Both the position numbers and the translations under genes were made by a program. Below are positions 46,501-55,045 of a DNA stretch of 64,000 bases, in pieces (the stretch's first letter is position 1; the number at the start of each line of letters is the position of its first letter). Origin of the DNA: Actinomycetospora sp. TBRC 11914 (GTDB taxonomy: Bacteria > Actinomycetota > Actinomycetes > Mycobacteriales > Pseudonocardiaceae); contig NZ_JABBND010000005.1 in NCBI RefSeq assembly GCF_012933465.1, forward strand, positions 186,001 through 250,000, read 5' to 3'. The notes beneath the pieces were generated by a model. That model had not been told where the DNA came from and searched no databases. It saw only the letters and a program-made list of their open reading frames with translations.

Positions 46501-48610
46501 GGGTGAGCAGTTCCAGGGCGGCGATGTCGAACCCGACCGTGGTGACCGCGACGAGCGTGGCGCCCGGCGCGAGGCCGGTGCGGGGCAGCATGTCGAGCAG
46601 GAAGGTGCGCAGCGCGTCGCGGGGGACGACGACGCCCTTGGGCCGGCCGGTCGAGCCCGAGGTGTGGATGACGTGGGCGGGGTGCCCGTCCTCGGAGTTC
46701 GACGACGGGGCTTTTCTGCCACTGGATGCAAGCAACGACGCTCCGCTGGCATCGAGGGTGGGCACATCCGGCGCCGCCGCCGCGAACGTCGCCGCCGTCT
46801 CGTCCGTGACCACCCCGACGACGGGGTCCGCGTCCTGGAGGATCTGCGCCAGCCGGGCGGCGGGGGCGTCGAGGTCGAGCGGCACCCACCCGCACCCGGC
46901 GTGCACCGCGGCGAGCACCCCGACGACGAGGTCCACCGTCCGCGGCAGCGCCAGCGCCACCAGCGACTCCGGGCCGGCCCCCGCCTCGACGAGCGACAGC
47001 GCCACGGCCCGGGCCCGGGCGTCGAGCTCGGCGTGCATCAGCTCGGACCCACCCGGCTCGGCCACCGCGACCCGCTCGCCGTGCTCGCCCGCCGCCGCGG
47101 TGAACAGCTCCGCGAGCGACCGCTCCGACCACGCCGCCGGCACCGAGGGCCCGGCCCCCGCCGCCAGCACCGCGTCCCGCTCGGCCGCGCCGAGCAGCGG
47201 CAGCGACCCGACCCGGCGCTCGGGCGCGCTGTCCGCCAGCTCCTCGAGCAGCCCCGCGAGCCGGCGCGCGTGCCCGGCGAGCTCGTCGGCCGTGTAGGTG
47301 GCCGGGTTGGCGTCGACGTCGAGGGCGAGCGAGCCGTCGGGGGCGCGCTGGACGTTGACGGCGAGGTCGTGCACCGGCCCGCCCGAGACCGGGCGGGCGG
47401 TCCCGGAGACGGTCGCGCCGGCCGTGCCGCCCACCCGGAGCTCGTCGGCGAACGGCTTCACGTTCACCCACGGCCCCACCAGCGCCGACCCGCCGGGCGA
47501 CCCCTCCGCCCGCACCCGCAGGTCCCGTCGGAGATCCTCCACGGCGTAGCGGGCGTGCCCGCGGACCGCGGCGATCTCGGCGGCGACACCGGCCACGAGC
47601 GCGGCGACCGGCGCCCCGGGGTCGACGGTCACGCGCACCGGCACGATCGTCACGAGCATCCCGGGGGTGCGGGACGCGACGGCGCGGTGCGGGCCGGACA
47701 GCCGGTTCATCATCGGCACGCCGAGCACGACACCGCCGGAGCCGGAGCCGGCGCCGGAGCTGCCCGACCCGCCGTCGGGACCCCCGGAGCCGTGCCGCGC
47801 CAGCAGCACCGCGACCGCCGCGAGGACCGCGTCGGGCCACGAGGCGTCGTCCGCGAGCCGGTCCAGGCCGTCGACCACCGCGGAGGGCAGCGTCGTGCCC
47901 TCCCGCCGGAAGGTCCGCGACGTGAGCGCGGTGCCACGGCCGAGCGTCGCGGGCTCGGGGGCCGCCGGGAAGCGGCCGGCGAAGAAGTCCCGGTCGGTCT
48001 CCCGGGTCGCGGTCGCCGCCTCGCGCTCGCCGGTCACGAGGTCGGCCAGCGACCCGAACCGCCGCGGCGGCACCTCCGCACCCGCCGCCAGCGCGCTCGA
48101 CACCGCGGCCACCCGTCGGGCGATCAGCGAGAACCCGTACGCGTCGGTGACGAGGTGGTGGTAGCGGTGGAACCAGACGTGGTGGTCGTCGGCGAGGCGC
48201 AGCAGGGCCTGACCGAACAGCGGTTCGCCCGAGGACGGGTCCACCGGCCGCTCCAGCGCGGCGCGCATCCACCCGACGGCGGCCGCGTCCGGGTCGGGCT
48301 CGCCCGCGAGGTCGACGCGCTCGACCCGCCACCCCGGGCGCTCCGCCGGCGCGAGCGGCTGCTGGCGCGGCTCCCCGTCGACCTCCACGACCCGCACGTG
48401 CAGGGCGTCGGCCTCGTCGACCGCGACCCGGACGGCCCGCACGAAGGCCTCGACGTCGAGCGGCCCGCGCAGGTCGACGCGCTCGCCGGTGGTGTAGATC
48501 GGGTTCCCCGGATCGAGCCGCTGCGCGAACCAGATGCCCGCCTGCGCGGTCGTCACCGGGAGCGTGCCCCTGGTGTCCGCCGTGCCCACCCTGGCACGCA
48601 CCTCCCTCAC
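43592..48610 (-). CDS. Nonribosomal peptide synthetase, C-A(Gly)-T-C-T (second module lacks an A domain)
   Basis: 1672 residues from GTG 48610. Domains: C (HHLVTDAYG near 154), A (about 490-960; [10 protein letters not shown] near 656), T (LGGHSLL near 1027), C (starts [12 protein letters not shown] near 1089; HHLAGDEWS near 1220) and a final T (LGGDSIA near 1590) with an acidic tail. The A code reads DILQLGLVWK, the Gly type, as in DhbF of bacillibactin synthesis, so the first C probably joins dihydroxybenzoate to Gly. The second module goes straight from C to T; two tandem family-A elements ([16 protein letters not shown] and [16 protein letters not shown]) fill the junction. Its T must be loaded from elsewhere, or the module is skipped. 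It is followed directly (GTGA) by the three-module NRPS. An imperfect iron box lies upstream. Confidence 0.95.
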   Translation of the reverse strand: MREVRARVGTADTRGTLPVTTAQAGIWFAQRLDPGNPIYTTGERVDLRGPLDVEAFVRAVRVAVDEADALHVRVVEVDGEPRQQPLAPAERPGWRVERVDLAGEPDPDAAAVGWMRAALERPVDPSSGEPLFGQALLRLADDHHVWFHRYHHLVTDAYGFSLIARRVAAVSSALAAGAEVPPRRFGSLADLVTGEREAATATRETDRDFFAGRFPAAPEPATLGRGTALTSRTFRREGTTLPSAVVDGLDRLADDASWPDAVLAAVAVLLARHGSGGPDGGSGSSGAGSGSGGVVLGVPMMNRLSGPHRAVASRTPGMLVTIVPVRVTVDPGAPVAALVAGVAAEIAAVRGHARYAVEDLRRDLRVRAEGSPGGSALVGPWVNVKPFADELRVGGTAGATVSGTARPVSGGPVHDLAVNVQRAPDGSLALDVDANPATYTADELAGHARRLAGLLEELADSAPERRVGSLPLLGAAERDAVLAAGAGPSVPAAWSERSLAELFTAAAGEHGERVAVAEPGGSELMHAELDARARAVALSLVEAGAGPESLVALALPRTVDLVVGVLAAVHAGCGWVPLDLDAPAARLAQILQDADPVVGVVTDETAATFAAAAPDVPTLDASGASLLASSGRKAPSSNSEDGHPAHVIHTSGSTGRPKGVVVPRDALRTFLLDMLPRTGLAPGATLVAVTTVGFDIAALELLTPLLAGARLVVAPRRTVQDPTALAALLRTARRHEPLTVQATPTLYRALLDVLGPDDRPDVLDGVTVLVGGEALPASLHAELTAAGAAVTNLYGPTEATVWATTSHSPAIGRPITGAGAHVLDAALQPVPDGVVGELHLAGAGLARGYLGRPALTAERFVADPHGPAGTRMYRTGDLARRDPDGTLHYVGRADQQIKVRGHRVEPGEIEATLDGLDGVTRSVVTLVKDDTGGRLVAYVVGTGDLTTATVRARLADTLPAHLLPSAVVVLDAFPETANGKVDRARLPAPGTTTAAGRAAEGPAETAVCEVATTLLGAEAGPDDDFFALGGHSLLAARLAARVGERLAAELSVRDVFDAPTLADLAARLTPGSAAVVPDDEGRVDDPGRAPLSPAQRSLWFLHRLQGPTATWNIPLVVHLDGALADDEADALVAAIGDVVARHEPLRTIPREDPDDPGTVWQDVLDAPEVCLDRVEAEDDAALDAAVDAAARTPIDVATTIPVRATLVRAPGRAALVVVVHHLAGDEWSLATLYDDLATAHAARLAGHAPSFAPLPTTYARTTRAAASRRGDPADGLARWRARLADAPVEVTVPPDRPRPARPSPAGGEVPVEIDAALHRGVRALARETGTTTFMVVHAALVAVLGGSDVVVGTPVARRDEAAAEPLVGLFVGLVALRVRLDGVATVRELLGRVRDADLSAVADAGVPFDEVVAAVAPPRRPGRHPLFQVMLTHREVRADVPPLGGRPARTELRGTGTAKLDLTVELTETRGADGVRGRLEYASALYDEATARGVVDALVAALREMAADADGPVPTVPREGTLRATRATESSPRGPAEAATLLREGTLGADRATESSPRAAEEAARALAAVFADVLGVPSADPDADFFSLGGDSIASIRVVARARAAGWTVEVADVLDLRTPTALAAVARPTGTPAAADDTPAPLVDLDDDELDDLGFEDLDDEPDDALPSPR
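43936..43984 (-). repeat. 49-bp palindromic element, family A, copy 4 (NRPS C-T junction)
   Basis: Full element in the sense direction, read as [16 protein letters not shown] at about residue 1550. It is the second of a tandem pair, separated from copy 5 by 26 bp; the two differ at 3 of 49 positions. It directly precedes the T-domain helix. Confidence 0.93.
44011..44059 (-). repeat. 49-bp palindromic element, family A, copy 5 (NRPS C-T junction)
   Basis: Full element in the sense direction, read as [16 protein letters not shown] at about residue 1525, immediately after the end of the C domain. With copy 4 it occupies exactly the place where the missing A domain would start and end. Confidence 0.93.
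46698..46751 (+). repeat. Family-G 54-bp repeat, copy 2 (antisense orientation in the Gly A domain)
   Basis: On the plus strand it would encode [18 protein letters not shown], matching copy 1, but the gene runs on the minus strand, where it is read as [16 protein letters not shown]. The same DNA thus sits in opposite orientation in two paralogous A domains, 15-25 residues before TSGSTG. Confidence 0.88.
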
Positions 48611-48632
48611 GAGCGGTCATCTCGTCCGGACC

Positions 48633-48651
48633 GCGAGTAAAGCAACCCTAA
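48633..48651 (-). promoter_or_regulatory. Weak IdeR/DmdR1-like iron box upstream of the first NRPS
   Basis: On the minus strand TTAGGGTTGCTTTACTC matches the first half of the iron-box consensus TTAGGTTAGSCTAACCTAA and little of the second. It lies 23 bp upstream of GTG 48610, a fitting place for iron repression of the NRPS operon. The match is only partial. Confidence 0.4.
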
Positions 48652-48779
48652 GCGGAACCGGACAAGGATCGCGGCGGAGCGACGTGCGCCACGTTCCGTC
48701 GGGCGCGCCTCGGCGGCCGCTCACCGCGGAGCGTGAGGAGCCGACTGCGCTGCGGTGGCTAGATCCTCAGCCCGCGTGG

Positions 48780-48798
48780 TATGGGTAGCCTCACCTAC
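48780..48798 (+). promoter_or_regulatory. IdeR/DmdR1-like iron box upstream of the MFS exporter
   Basis: TATGGGTAGCCTCACCTAC matches the iron-box consensus at 14 of 19 positions, with the central TAGCCT and ACCTA kept; flanking GGTA and TACC extend the palindrome. It lies 45 bp upstream of ATG 48843. It likely makes exporter expression iron-repressed along with synthesis. Confidence 0.6.
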
Positions 48799-48842
48799 CA
48801 GGACCGATCACGGCCGGGTCACCGCGCCGGAGGGGGTGGCCG

Positions 48843-50186
48843 ATGCGCTCGCTGATCATCGACGTGTCGCCGCTGCGCGCCAGCCCCGAGTTCCGTCTGG
48901 TGTTCGCGGCCCGGGTGGTGTCGCTGTTCGGGATCGCGCTGACCACGGTCGGGGTGCCCTGGCAGGTCTACGCGATGACCCACTCCTCGCTCGACGTCAG
49001 CCTCGCCGCCGCCCTCGTCGGCGGGACGACCCTCGTCGGCACCCTCGCCGGCGGCGTCGTCTCCGACCGCTGCGACCGGCGCGTCGTCATCCTCACGTGC
49101 CGGGCGATGGCGGCCCTGGTGTTCACCGTGCTGGCCGTCAACGCCGCGCTCCCCTCCCCCCAGCTGTGGCTGCTCTACCTCTGCGTCGCCGTCAACGGGG
49201 CGACCGCGGTGAGCCAGTCCGCCCTCATGGCCGTGACCCCGGCGATCGTGCGCCGCGAGCAGCTCGCGGCCGCGGGCGCGCTGGTCGCCCTCTCGACGCA
49301 GATCGGCGCGGTCGTCGGTCCCTCCGTCGCCGGCCTGCTGATCGCCGGCCCCGGGCTGACGGTGAACTTCGCGCTGTGCGCCGCGGCGTCCGCGGTGACG
49401 ACGGGGCTGCTGTGGTTCCTGCCGTCCCTGCCGCCGCAGGGCGGGACGACGGCGCACCCCCTCAGCGCGATCCGCGAGGGCGCGGCCTTCGTCGCGCGGA
49501 ACCGGGTGGTGCGCGGGGTCCTGCTGATCGACGCGGCCGCGATGCTGTTCGCGCTGCCCCAGGTGCTGTTCCCGCAGGTCGTCGTCGAGGTCCTCGGCCG
49601 CGGGCCGGAGGTGGCCGGCCTCCTCTACACCGCGCCGGCGATCGGGGCGATGGTCGCGGCCCTGACCAGCGGCTGGACGACGACGGTGCGCCGCACCGGC
49701 CGGGTGCTGCTCCTCGCCGTCGCGCTCTACGGCGTCGCGATCGGGCTGTTCGGGCTCTCCCCGCTGGCGCCGGTGGGCGACCCGCTGGTCTGGGCGTGCG
49801 CGTTCCTCGTCGTCGCCGGGGCGAGCGACATGGTCTCGGAGATCCTGCGCCGCGCCCTGCTCGCCGACGTCACCCCCGACCACCTGCAGGGCCGGGTCTC
49901 CAGCGTCTGGCTCGCCCAGGCCACCGTCGGGCCCTCGGCGGGCGGCGTCGAGGCGGGCGTCGCCTCGCGGCTCCTCGGTCCCGGCCCGGCGATCGCGGCC
50001 GGCGGCGGGGTGTGCGTGGTGGCGACGGCGGCCCTCGCCGCCCTCCTGCCCCCGCTGCGGCGGGCGAGCCTGCAGCCGCCCGCCCCGGAGGAGCCCCTGC
50101 CCGCCGGGGACCCGCTGCCCGGCGTCGCCGAGCACGCTCCCCTCGAGCCGGAGGTCGCCGCCCACGAGGCGGACGTGCGGCGGTAG
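48843..50186 (+). CDS. MFS transporter (EntS-like siderophore exporter)
   Basis: 447 residues from ATG 48843 with GGAGGGGG upstream. The start (SPLRASPEFRLVFAARVVSL) and the 12 hydrophobic helices match the EntS/MFS-2 type exporter, including the loop GGVVSDRCDRRVVILTCR between helices 2 and 3 (the conserved GxxxD-R-RR motif). It would export the finished siderophore. It is divergent from the NRPS operon, with an iron box in the shared 232-bp gap. Substrate is inferred from neighbours. The C-terminal 40 residues are Pro/Glu-rich and probably disordered. Confidence 0.9.
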   Translation: MRSLIIDVSPLRASPEFRLVFAARVVSLFGIALTTVGVPWQVYAMTHSSLDVSLAAALVGGTTLVGTLAGGVVSDRCDRRVVILTCRAMAALVFTVLAVNAALPSPQLWLLYLCVAVNGATAVSQSALMAVTPAIVRREQLAAAGALVALSTQIGAVVGPSVAGLLIAGPGLTVNFALCAAASAVTTGLLWFLPSLPPQGGTTAHPLSAIREGAAFVARNRVVRGVLLIDAAAMLFALPQVLFPQVVVEVLGRGPEVAGLLYTAPAIGAMVAALTSGWTTTVRRTGRVLLLAVALYGVAIGLFGLSPLAPVGDPLVWACAFLVVAGASDMVSEILRRALLADVTPDHLQGRVSSVWLAQATVGPSAGGVEAGVASRLLGPGPAIAAGGGVCVVATAALAALLPPLRRASLQPPAPEEPLPAGDPLPGVAEHAPLEPEVAAHEADVRR

Positions 50187-50191
50187 GCCGG

Positions 50192-51451
50192 TCAGCGGCC
50201 CGCGCGCACCGGCCCGACGCGGTCGGGACCGAACGCCGCCGCGGGGTGCGCGAGGTCGTGCGGCACCCCGGCGCGCCACACCGTGCGCAGCGCGCGGGTG
50301 GCCGTGACGTCGACCGTCGGGTCGCCGTCGACGAGCAGCAGATCCGCCCGTCGCCCGACCGCGATCCGGCCCCGATCGGCGAGCCCGAACACGGCGGCGG
50401 CCCGCGAGGTCGCGGCCGCGAGCACGTCCCCCGGCGCCATCCCGCAGCGCGCGAGGAGCTCGAGCTCGAGGTGCAGCGACGCCCCGTGCAGCACCGCCGC
50501 CGGGCGTCCGGGCACGTCGTTGGCGTCGGTCCCCGCGACCACGGTCGCCCCCGCCGCGAGGAGCCGCCGCAGGTTGTCCGCCGCGTGCTCGTAGGCGGCG
50601 CCGGGCGCGGAGCTCGTCGGGAGGCCGCCGCGGTCGCCCGCGCGCAGGGCGGCGACGACGTCGGAGGGCAGCCGCGCGGTCAGCCGCGGGTCGTCGAACA
50701 GCGCCCGCTGCGAGGTCGCGTCGGACAGCGCGGCCATCATCGTCATCGTCGGGACCACCGTGAGCCCGCCGAGCCCGCCGTCGTCCTCCAGCGGCCCGTC
50801 GAGGGGCAGGTGGGTGAGGACGTCGACGCCGGCCGCGCGGGCCGTCGCGAACGCCCACCGCGTCGGGGCGTGGGCGACGGTCGTCAGCCCCCGCGACCGC
50901 GCCGCCGCGCACACCGCCGCCACGGTCTCCGCCGAGAGGGTGGGGCGGGTGACGTCGGCGGCGTTCTCGACGAAGACCTTGAGGTAGTCCGAGCCCTCGC
51001 GCACGCGGTCGGCGACGAAGCGCTCGGCGTCCTGGGGACCGGACAGGCCCGGCATCCGCCAGCCGCTCGGGTCGGGCGGGAGCATGACGGCGGGCCACCC
51101 GTCGGCCGCCCCGGCCATCAGCCCCGAGCTGCGCAGATCCGCCTCGTCGTCCCGGCGCGCGGCGCGTGCCCGCAGCATCGCCGTGAACTGGGGCGGGGCG
51201 GAGAACATGTCGAGCACGGTGGTGACGCCGTGGCGGAGGTCCTGGCCGAGGTTGCCCGCGCCGCGCAGGTGGACGTGCCCGTCGACGAGCCCGGGCAGCA
51301 GCGTGGCGCCGCGCGCGTCCACCTCCCCGTCGGCCGGCTCCCGGACCCCCGGCTCGACGGCGGTGACGACGTCCCCGTCGACGACAACGGTGCCCACTCC
51401 CAGCGTCCGCTCACCGTCGAAGATCCGGGCGCCGCAGATCGTCGTGCTCAC
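50192..51451 (-). CDS. Amidohydrolase-family protein (imidazolonepropionase-like)
   Basis: 419 residues from GTG 51451 (MSTTICGARIFDGERTLGVG). The HxH metal site is in LLPGLVDGHVHLRGAGNL (about residues 58-60), a conserved Lys-containing SDYLKVFVENAADV follows, then THLPLDGPL and VVAGTDANDVPGRP with the active-site Asp. Such enzymes hydrolyse C-N bonds in rings or amides; peptidases of this group also exist. It lies between the siderophore exporter gene (convergent, 6 bp apart) and the SIP gene, so a part in siderophore processing is possible but not supported by any specific residue. Confidence 0.85.
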   Translation of the reverse strand: MSTTICGARIFDGERTLGVGTVVVDGDVVTAVEPGVREPADGEVDARGATLLPGLVDGHVHLRGAGNLGQDLRHGVTTVLDMFSAPPQFTAMLRARAARRDDEADLRSSGLMAGAADGWPAVMLPPDPSGWRMPGLSGPQDAERFVADRVREGSDYLKVFVENAADVTRPTLSAETVAAVCAAARSRGLTTVAHAPTRWAFATARAAGVDVLTHLPLDGPLEDDGGLGGLTVVPTMTMMAALSDATSQRALFDDPRLTARLPSDVVAALRAGDRGGLPTSSAPGAAYEHAADNLRRLLAAGATVVAGTDANDVPGRPAAVLHGASLHLELELLARCGMAPGDVLAAATSRAAAVFGLADRGRIAVGRRADLLLVDGDPTVDVTATRALRTVWRAGVPHDLAHPAAAFGPDRVGPVRAGR

Positions 51452-51583
51452 TGCGCCGAGTGTGGACCGTCGCGGACGGGCCCGCGACGCCCGATCGCGC
51501 CATCCCGGCCCGGACCACCCCGGCGCGGGGGTGGCCCGGCGGCGTCGCACGAGGTGGGGATCCCGCCCGGACCCGTCCCGACA

Positions 51584-51647
51584 CTAGGCAGTCGATCATG
51601 GAAATCAGCACGGCGGGACGTGCCGATTTCCATGATCAACGGCCTGG
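51584..51647. repeat. Family-C palindromic element, copy 2 (terminator-like)
   Basis: TAGGCAGTCGATCATGGAAA opens and TTTCCATGATCAACGGCC closes a long stem, with inner arms GCACG and CGTGC. It shares GGCAGTCGATCATGG with copy 1. It lies 84 bp beyond the stop of the SIP gene and would terminate that unit before the amidohydrolase gene. Confidence 0.75.
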
Positions 51648-51730
51648 CGCGCCGGAACCCCCAGCCTGCCCGAACCCTTCGGAGCGGCCCCGCCGTCGCG
51701 TCCCGGGGCCGCGGGCGCCCCGTCGGCTCG

Positions 51731-52615
51731 TCAGTCCTCGCCGCCGTGGTGGTCGTGGTTGACGACGCCGCGGCGCCAGTAGCCGTCCACGTCCACGCAC
51801 CGCGCGTCGAGGGCCGGGTGGTTGCGCAGCATCCGCCGGATCGGCTTGAGCGCCCCGGACTCGCCCGCGACCCAGACGAACCCGCGCCCCGTCGGGAACT
51901 CGAACTCGAAGTCCGCCAGCGCGTCGGCCAGCAGCGTCGATTCCCCCGCCGCGACCCCGTCGCGGTGGAGCCAGCGGACGTCGACGTCGGCGGCGGAGAC
52001 CAGCTGCTGCTCCTCGCCCGCGTCGGCCACCTCGATCACCGCGCGCACCGACACCCCGCTCGGCAGCTCGGAGAGCCAGCGGGCGATGGCGGGCAGCGCG
52101 GTCTCGTCGCCGGCGAGCACCAGCCAGTCCAGCGACGGGTCGACGACCTCCGAACCCCGCGGGCCCAGCACGCCCACCTTCATGCCCGGCGCCGCCGCCG
52201 CGGCCCACGTCGAACCCAGCCCGCCCGCGTGCAGGACCATGTCGACGTCGATCTCGCGGGCGGCGCGGTCGACCCGGCGCAGCGTGTAGTCGCGGAACCG
52301 GCGGGGCGTCCCGGGCGGCGGCGGGACGAGGCCGTTGGGCCCGACCTGCGGCATCACCGGGAGCTCCTCGCCCTCCGGCGGGAAGAAGATCTTGACGTGG
52401 TCGGTGGGCGCGCAGCCGAGGAGCTCGGCGAAGTCGCCGCCGAGGGTCACCCGGACCATCCGCGGCGTCACCGGCACGACGCGGCGCACCTCGGCGAGCC
52501 GCGGGGTCACCGCGTAGAGCCGGCGGTCGACGGGGGCCGGCGCGGCCTCGATCCACGGGTGGACCGTGCCCTCCGCTCGGACCGTGCCCTGTGCGGTCGT
52601 CTCGCTGCTCGTCAT
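51731..52615 (-). CDS. Siderophore-interacting protein (ferric-siderophore reductase, SIP/ViuB family)
   Basis: 294 residues from ATG 52615, overlapping the MbtH stop (ATGA). [17 protein letters not shown] and [20 protein letters not shown] are the FAD-binding parts of the SIP family; [20 protein letters not shown] (about residues 165-184) is the NAD(P)H-binding motif. The enzyme would reduce Fe(III) in the imported siderophore so iron is released in the cytoplasm. It is the third gene of an ArCP-MbtH-SIP unit with its own iron box. The C-terminus ([20 protein letters not shown]) is also typical. Confidence 0.96.
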   Translation of the reverse strand: MTSSETTAQGTVRAEGTVHPWIEAAPAPVDRRLYAVTPRLAEVRRVVPVTPRMVRVTLGGDFAELLGCAPTDHVKIFFPPEGEELPVMPQVGPNGLVPPPPGTPRRFRDYTLRRVDRAAREIDVDMVLHAGGLGSTWAAAAAPGMKVGVLGPRGSEVVDPSLDWLVLAGDETALPAIARWLSELPSGVSVRAVIEVADAGEEQQLVSAADVDVRWLHRDGVAAGESTLLADALADFEFEFPTGRGFVWVAGESGALKPIRRMLRNHPALDARCVDVDGYWRRGVVNHDHHGGED

Positions 52616-52866
52616 CCCTCGCCGTCCCCCGCTCCGGTCGCCGGCCGTGCTCCGCTGCGCTCCCGCAGGCTGCGGGGCCGCAGGTCCGTCCAGTGCTCCT
52701 CGACGTAGGCGACGGCCTCGGGGCGGGACACGCCCTCGTCGTCGTCACCCAGCACCACCCGCCACCCGGCGGGCACCTCGGCGAACACGGGCCAGAGGCT
52801 GTGCTGGTCCTCGTCGTTGACGAGCACCCGGAACCGGCCGTCCTCGTCGTCGAAGGGGTTGGTCAC
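52612..52866 (-). CDS. mbtH: MbtH-like NRPS accessory protein
   Basis: 84 residues from GTG 52866, overlapping the aryl carrier protein stop (GTGA). [36 protein letters not shown] and the conserved end [16 protein letters not shown] match the family closely; the three Trp found in MbtH proteins are present. MbtH proteins bind A domains and are often needed for their folding or activity, here most likely those of the two NRPSs. The last 12 residues are a short Gly/Ala-rich extension. Confidence 0.97.
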   Translation of the reverse strand: MTNPFDDEDGRFRVLVNDEDQHSLWPVFAEVPAGWRVVLGDDDEGVSRPEAVAYVEEHWTDLRPRSLRERSGARPATGAGDGEG

Positions 52867-53111
52867 CGCGGGCTCCCCAGCAGTCGGGTCCAGGCCTCGA
52901 GGGTCGGGGTGTCGGCGAGGTCGATGAAGCCAACCTCAGCCCCCTCGGCCCGCCAGCGCTCCACGAGGCTCATGAGGCGGATCGAGTCGAGCCCGCGGTC
53001 GAGCAGGTCGTCGGCCTCGTCGAGGTCCTCCGGGGGCTCGCCCAGGGCCTCCGCCACGTCGGCGCGGATGCGCTCCGGGGTGAGGGCCGCGGTCGCGTCC
53101 GGGACGGCCAC
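52863..53111 (-). CDS. Free-standing aryl carrier protein (ArCP)
   Basis: 82 residues from GTG 53111 with AAGGAG upstream. [20 protein letters not shown] carries the Ser that takes phosphopantetheine (in GLDSIR, near residue 42), and [17 protein letters not shown] matches the end of the carrier domain of EntB/DhbB. In those enzymes this domain is fused to the isochorismatase, but here the isochorismatase (56151-56864) lacks it, so the two functions are split. It would carry dihydroxybenzoate from DhbE to the first NRPS C domain. An iron box lies just upstream. Confidence 0.93.
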   Translation of the reverse strand: MAVPDATAALTPERIRADVAEALGEPPEDLDEADDLLDRGLDSIRLMSLVERWRAEGAEVGFIDLADTPTLEAWTRLLGSPR

Positions 53112-53135
53112 ACCGGCTCCTTCCTGCTCGTCGAG

Positions 53136-53154
53136 TTAGCTGACCCTAACCTAA
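53136..53154 (-). promoter_or_regulatory. IdeR/DmdR1-like iron box upstream of the ArCP-MbtH-SIP unit
   Basis: TTAGCTGACCCTAACCTAA (plus strand) matches the iron-box consensus at 16 of 19 positions. It lies 24 bp upstream of GTG 53111 and overlaps the TAG stop codon of fepC (53151-53153), so a regulator bound here would sit at the end of the upstream operon. Confidence 0.75.
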
Positions 53155-53972
53155 GGAGAAGTCGACGCGACAGTGCCCGAACGGCGGGCCTCCCGCCCGG
53201 CCGGCACGACCATCGGCGTGCCGGTCTGCGGGTCGGGCACCACCTCGCCGACGAGCCCGAACACCTCGCGGAGGAGCGCCGCGTCGACGATCTCCGAGGG
53301 CGGCCCGGCGGCCACCACCGCGCCGGCCCGCACCGCGACGAGGTGCGTGGCGTAGCGGCAGGCCTGGTTGAGGTCGTGCAGCACCGCGACGAGGGTCTTC
53401 TCGCCGCCCGCGTGCAGGTCGGCGAGCAGGTCGAGCACCTCGAGCTGGTAGGCGATGTCGAGGAAGGTGGTCGGCTCGTCGAGCAGCAGCAGCGGGGTGT
53501 CCTGGGCGAGCACCATCGCGATCCACACCCGCTGGCGCTGCCCGCCGGAGAGCTCGCCGACGACGCGCTCGGCGAGCTCGGCCACGCCGGTCGCCCCCAT
53601 GGCCCGCCGCACCGCCTCCTCGTCGGCCCGCGACCACTGCCGCAGCAGCGACTGGTGCGGGTAGCGGCCCCGGGCCACGAGGTCGAGCACCGTGATGCCG
53701 TCCGGGGCCACCGGGCTCTGCGGCAGCAGCGCCAGCCGGCGGGCCGCCTCCTTCGCGCCGTACGAGGAGATGGGCGCGCCGTCGAGCAGCACCTGTCCCG
53801 CCGCCGGCCGGATCATCCGCGCCAGCCCGCGCAGCAGCGTCGACTTCCCGCACGCGTTCGGGCCCACGACGACGGTGAAGGAGCCGTCCGGGATCGCGAG
53901 GTCCAGGTCCTCGACGACGGTCCGCTGGTCGTAGGCGAGCGTGATCCCCCGCGCCTCGAGCCTGCTCGTCAT
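53151..53972 (-). CDS. fepC: ABC transporter ATP-binding protein for ferric siderophore (FepC-like)
   Basis: 273 residues from ATG 53972, overlapping the fepG stop (ATGA). Walker A is VVGPNACGKST (about residue 38), the signature is ELSGGQRQRVWIAMVLAQ and Walker B is LLLLDEPTTFLDIAYQLEV; the H-loop follows in VAVLHDLNQACRYA. It powers import of the ferric siderophore through FepD-FepG, taking it from the lipoprotein coded at 29542. It ends the operon that runs from the monooxygenase gene. Confidence 0.96.
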   Translation of the reverse strand: MTSRLEARGITLAYDQRTVVEDLDLAIPDGSFTVVVGPNACGKSTLLRGLARMIRPAAGQVLLDGAPISSYGAKEAARRLALLPQSPVAPDGITVLDLVARGRYPHQSLLRQWSRADEEAVRRAMGATGVAELAERVVGELSGGQRQRVWIAMVLAQDTPLLLLDEPTTFLDIAYQLEVLDLLADLHAGGEKTLVAVLHDLNQACRYATHLVAVRAGAVVAAGPPSEIVDAALLREVFGLVGEVVPDPQTGTPMVVPAGREARRSGTVASTSP

Positions 53973-55045
53973 CTCCCCGCCCTCCACTCGCGCGCCAACA
54001 ACCACACCAGGTACAGCCCCCCGATCGCCGCGGTCATCGTCCCGGCGGGGAACTGCGCCGGGGCGGCCAGCCGCTGTCCGAGCACGTCCCCGGCGAGCAG
54101 CAGCAGCCCGCCGAGCACCGCCGCGGCGACGAGGCCGGGGCCGGTCGTCCCGGTCAGCCGCCGGGCGAGCTGCGGGGCCGCCAGCGCCACGAACGCGATC
54201 GGGCCGACGGCCGCCGTCGCGATCCCGACGAGCACCACCCCGACGCCGAGCGCGACCGCCCGCGTCGAGGCCACCGGCACCCCGACCGACCCGGCCGCCT
54301 CGTCGCCCATCGCGAGCAGGTCCAGCCGCCGGGAGATGCCCAGCGCGGGCACCAGCAGCACGGCGAGGCCGGTCCCGACGACGGCGACCGTGGTCCGGTC
54401 GCCCCCGGTGAGGCTCCCGACGAGCCAGGTCTGGGCCGCCGTCGCGACGGTGAGGTCCGAGCGCAGGATGAGGTAGTTGTCGACGGCCACGAGGATCGCG
54501 TTCAGCCCGATCCCGACGAGCACCAGCCGGTACCCGCCGGTGGCCCCGCCGAGCAGGGCGAGCGCGACGAGGGCCGTGGCCAGCGTGCCGACGACCGCCC
54601 CGACCGCCGTCCCGCCCGCCCCGGCGCCGAAGACCACGATCGCGATCAGCGCGCCGGTGGCCGCCCCGGTGGTGAAGCCGAGCAGGTCCGGGCTCGCGAG
54701 CGAGTTGCGGGCCAGCGACTGGAACACCGCCCCCGCGACGCCGAGCGAGGCCCCGACCACCAGCGCGAGCGCGACCCGGGGCGCCCGCAGGTCGAGCACC
54801 ACGAAGCGATCGACCCGCGAGCCGGAGCCCGCGAGCGTCGCGAGCACCCGCGACAGCGGCAGCGGGAAGTCCCCCAGGGTCAGCGCGACCGCCCCGAGCG
54901 CCACCGCGACGACGGCGAGCCCGACGACGACCGCGACGGCCCGCGGGTGCACCCGGACGGTCCAGGGGCCGGCCCCGACGGTGTGGATTTCCGGACGTCC
55001 AGTGTCTGCGATGCGACACCGCTGACTCTCCGCCGGGGCACTCAC
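53969..55045 (-). CDS. fepG: FecCD-family ferric-siderophore permease (FepG-like)
   Basis: 358 residues from GTG 55045, overlapping the fepD stop (GTGA). Nine or ten hydrophobic helices are visible, beginning VAVVVGLAVVAVALGAVALT. LRAPRVALALVVGASLGVAG, FQSLARNSLASPDLLGFTTG and FVALAAPQLARRLTGTTGPG are the usual FecCD signatures, the last being the loop that touches the ATPase. The first 20 codons ([17 protein letters not shown]) are not family sequence: they come from a half copy of the F repeat. FepD and FepG would form the channel for the cluster's siderophore. Confidence 0.95.
   Translation of the reverse strand: MSAPAESQRCRIADTGRPEIHTVGAGPWTVRVHPRAVAVVVGLAVVAVALGAVALTLGDFPLPLSRVLATLAGSGSRVDRFVVLDLRAPRVALALVVGASLGVAGAVFQSLARNSLASPDLLGFTTGAATGALIAIVVFGAGAGGTAVGAVVGTLATALVALALLGGATGGYRLVLVGIGLNAILVAVDNYLILRSDLTVATAAQTWLVGSLTGGDRTTVAVVGTGLAVLLVPALGISRRLDLLAMGDEAAGSVGVPVASTRAVALGVGVVLVGIATAAVGPIAFVALAAPQLARRLTGTTGPGLVAAAVLGGLLLLAGDVLGQRLAAPAQFPAGTMTAAIGGLYLVWLLAREWRAGR
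54980..55024. repeat. Family-F half copy at the 5' end of fepG
   Basis: Positions 55001-55024 are identical to 37402-37425 (24 bp) in the Ser A domain of the NRPS. The adjoining CCGGACGTCCAGTGTC (54991-55006) also occurs, inverted, at the 6273 terminator region. It is read in frame as RCRIADTGRPEI in FepG. Confidence 0.8.

Noticed and set aside
30525-48610. Naming the product as a known siderophore such as heterobactin, mirubactin or bacillibactin
   Set aside because: Module order (Gly, A-less, X, D-Ser, X) does not clearly match any I can recall, and two A-domain codes are unassigned.
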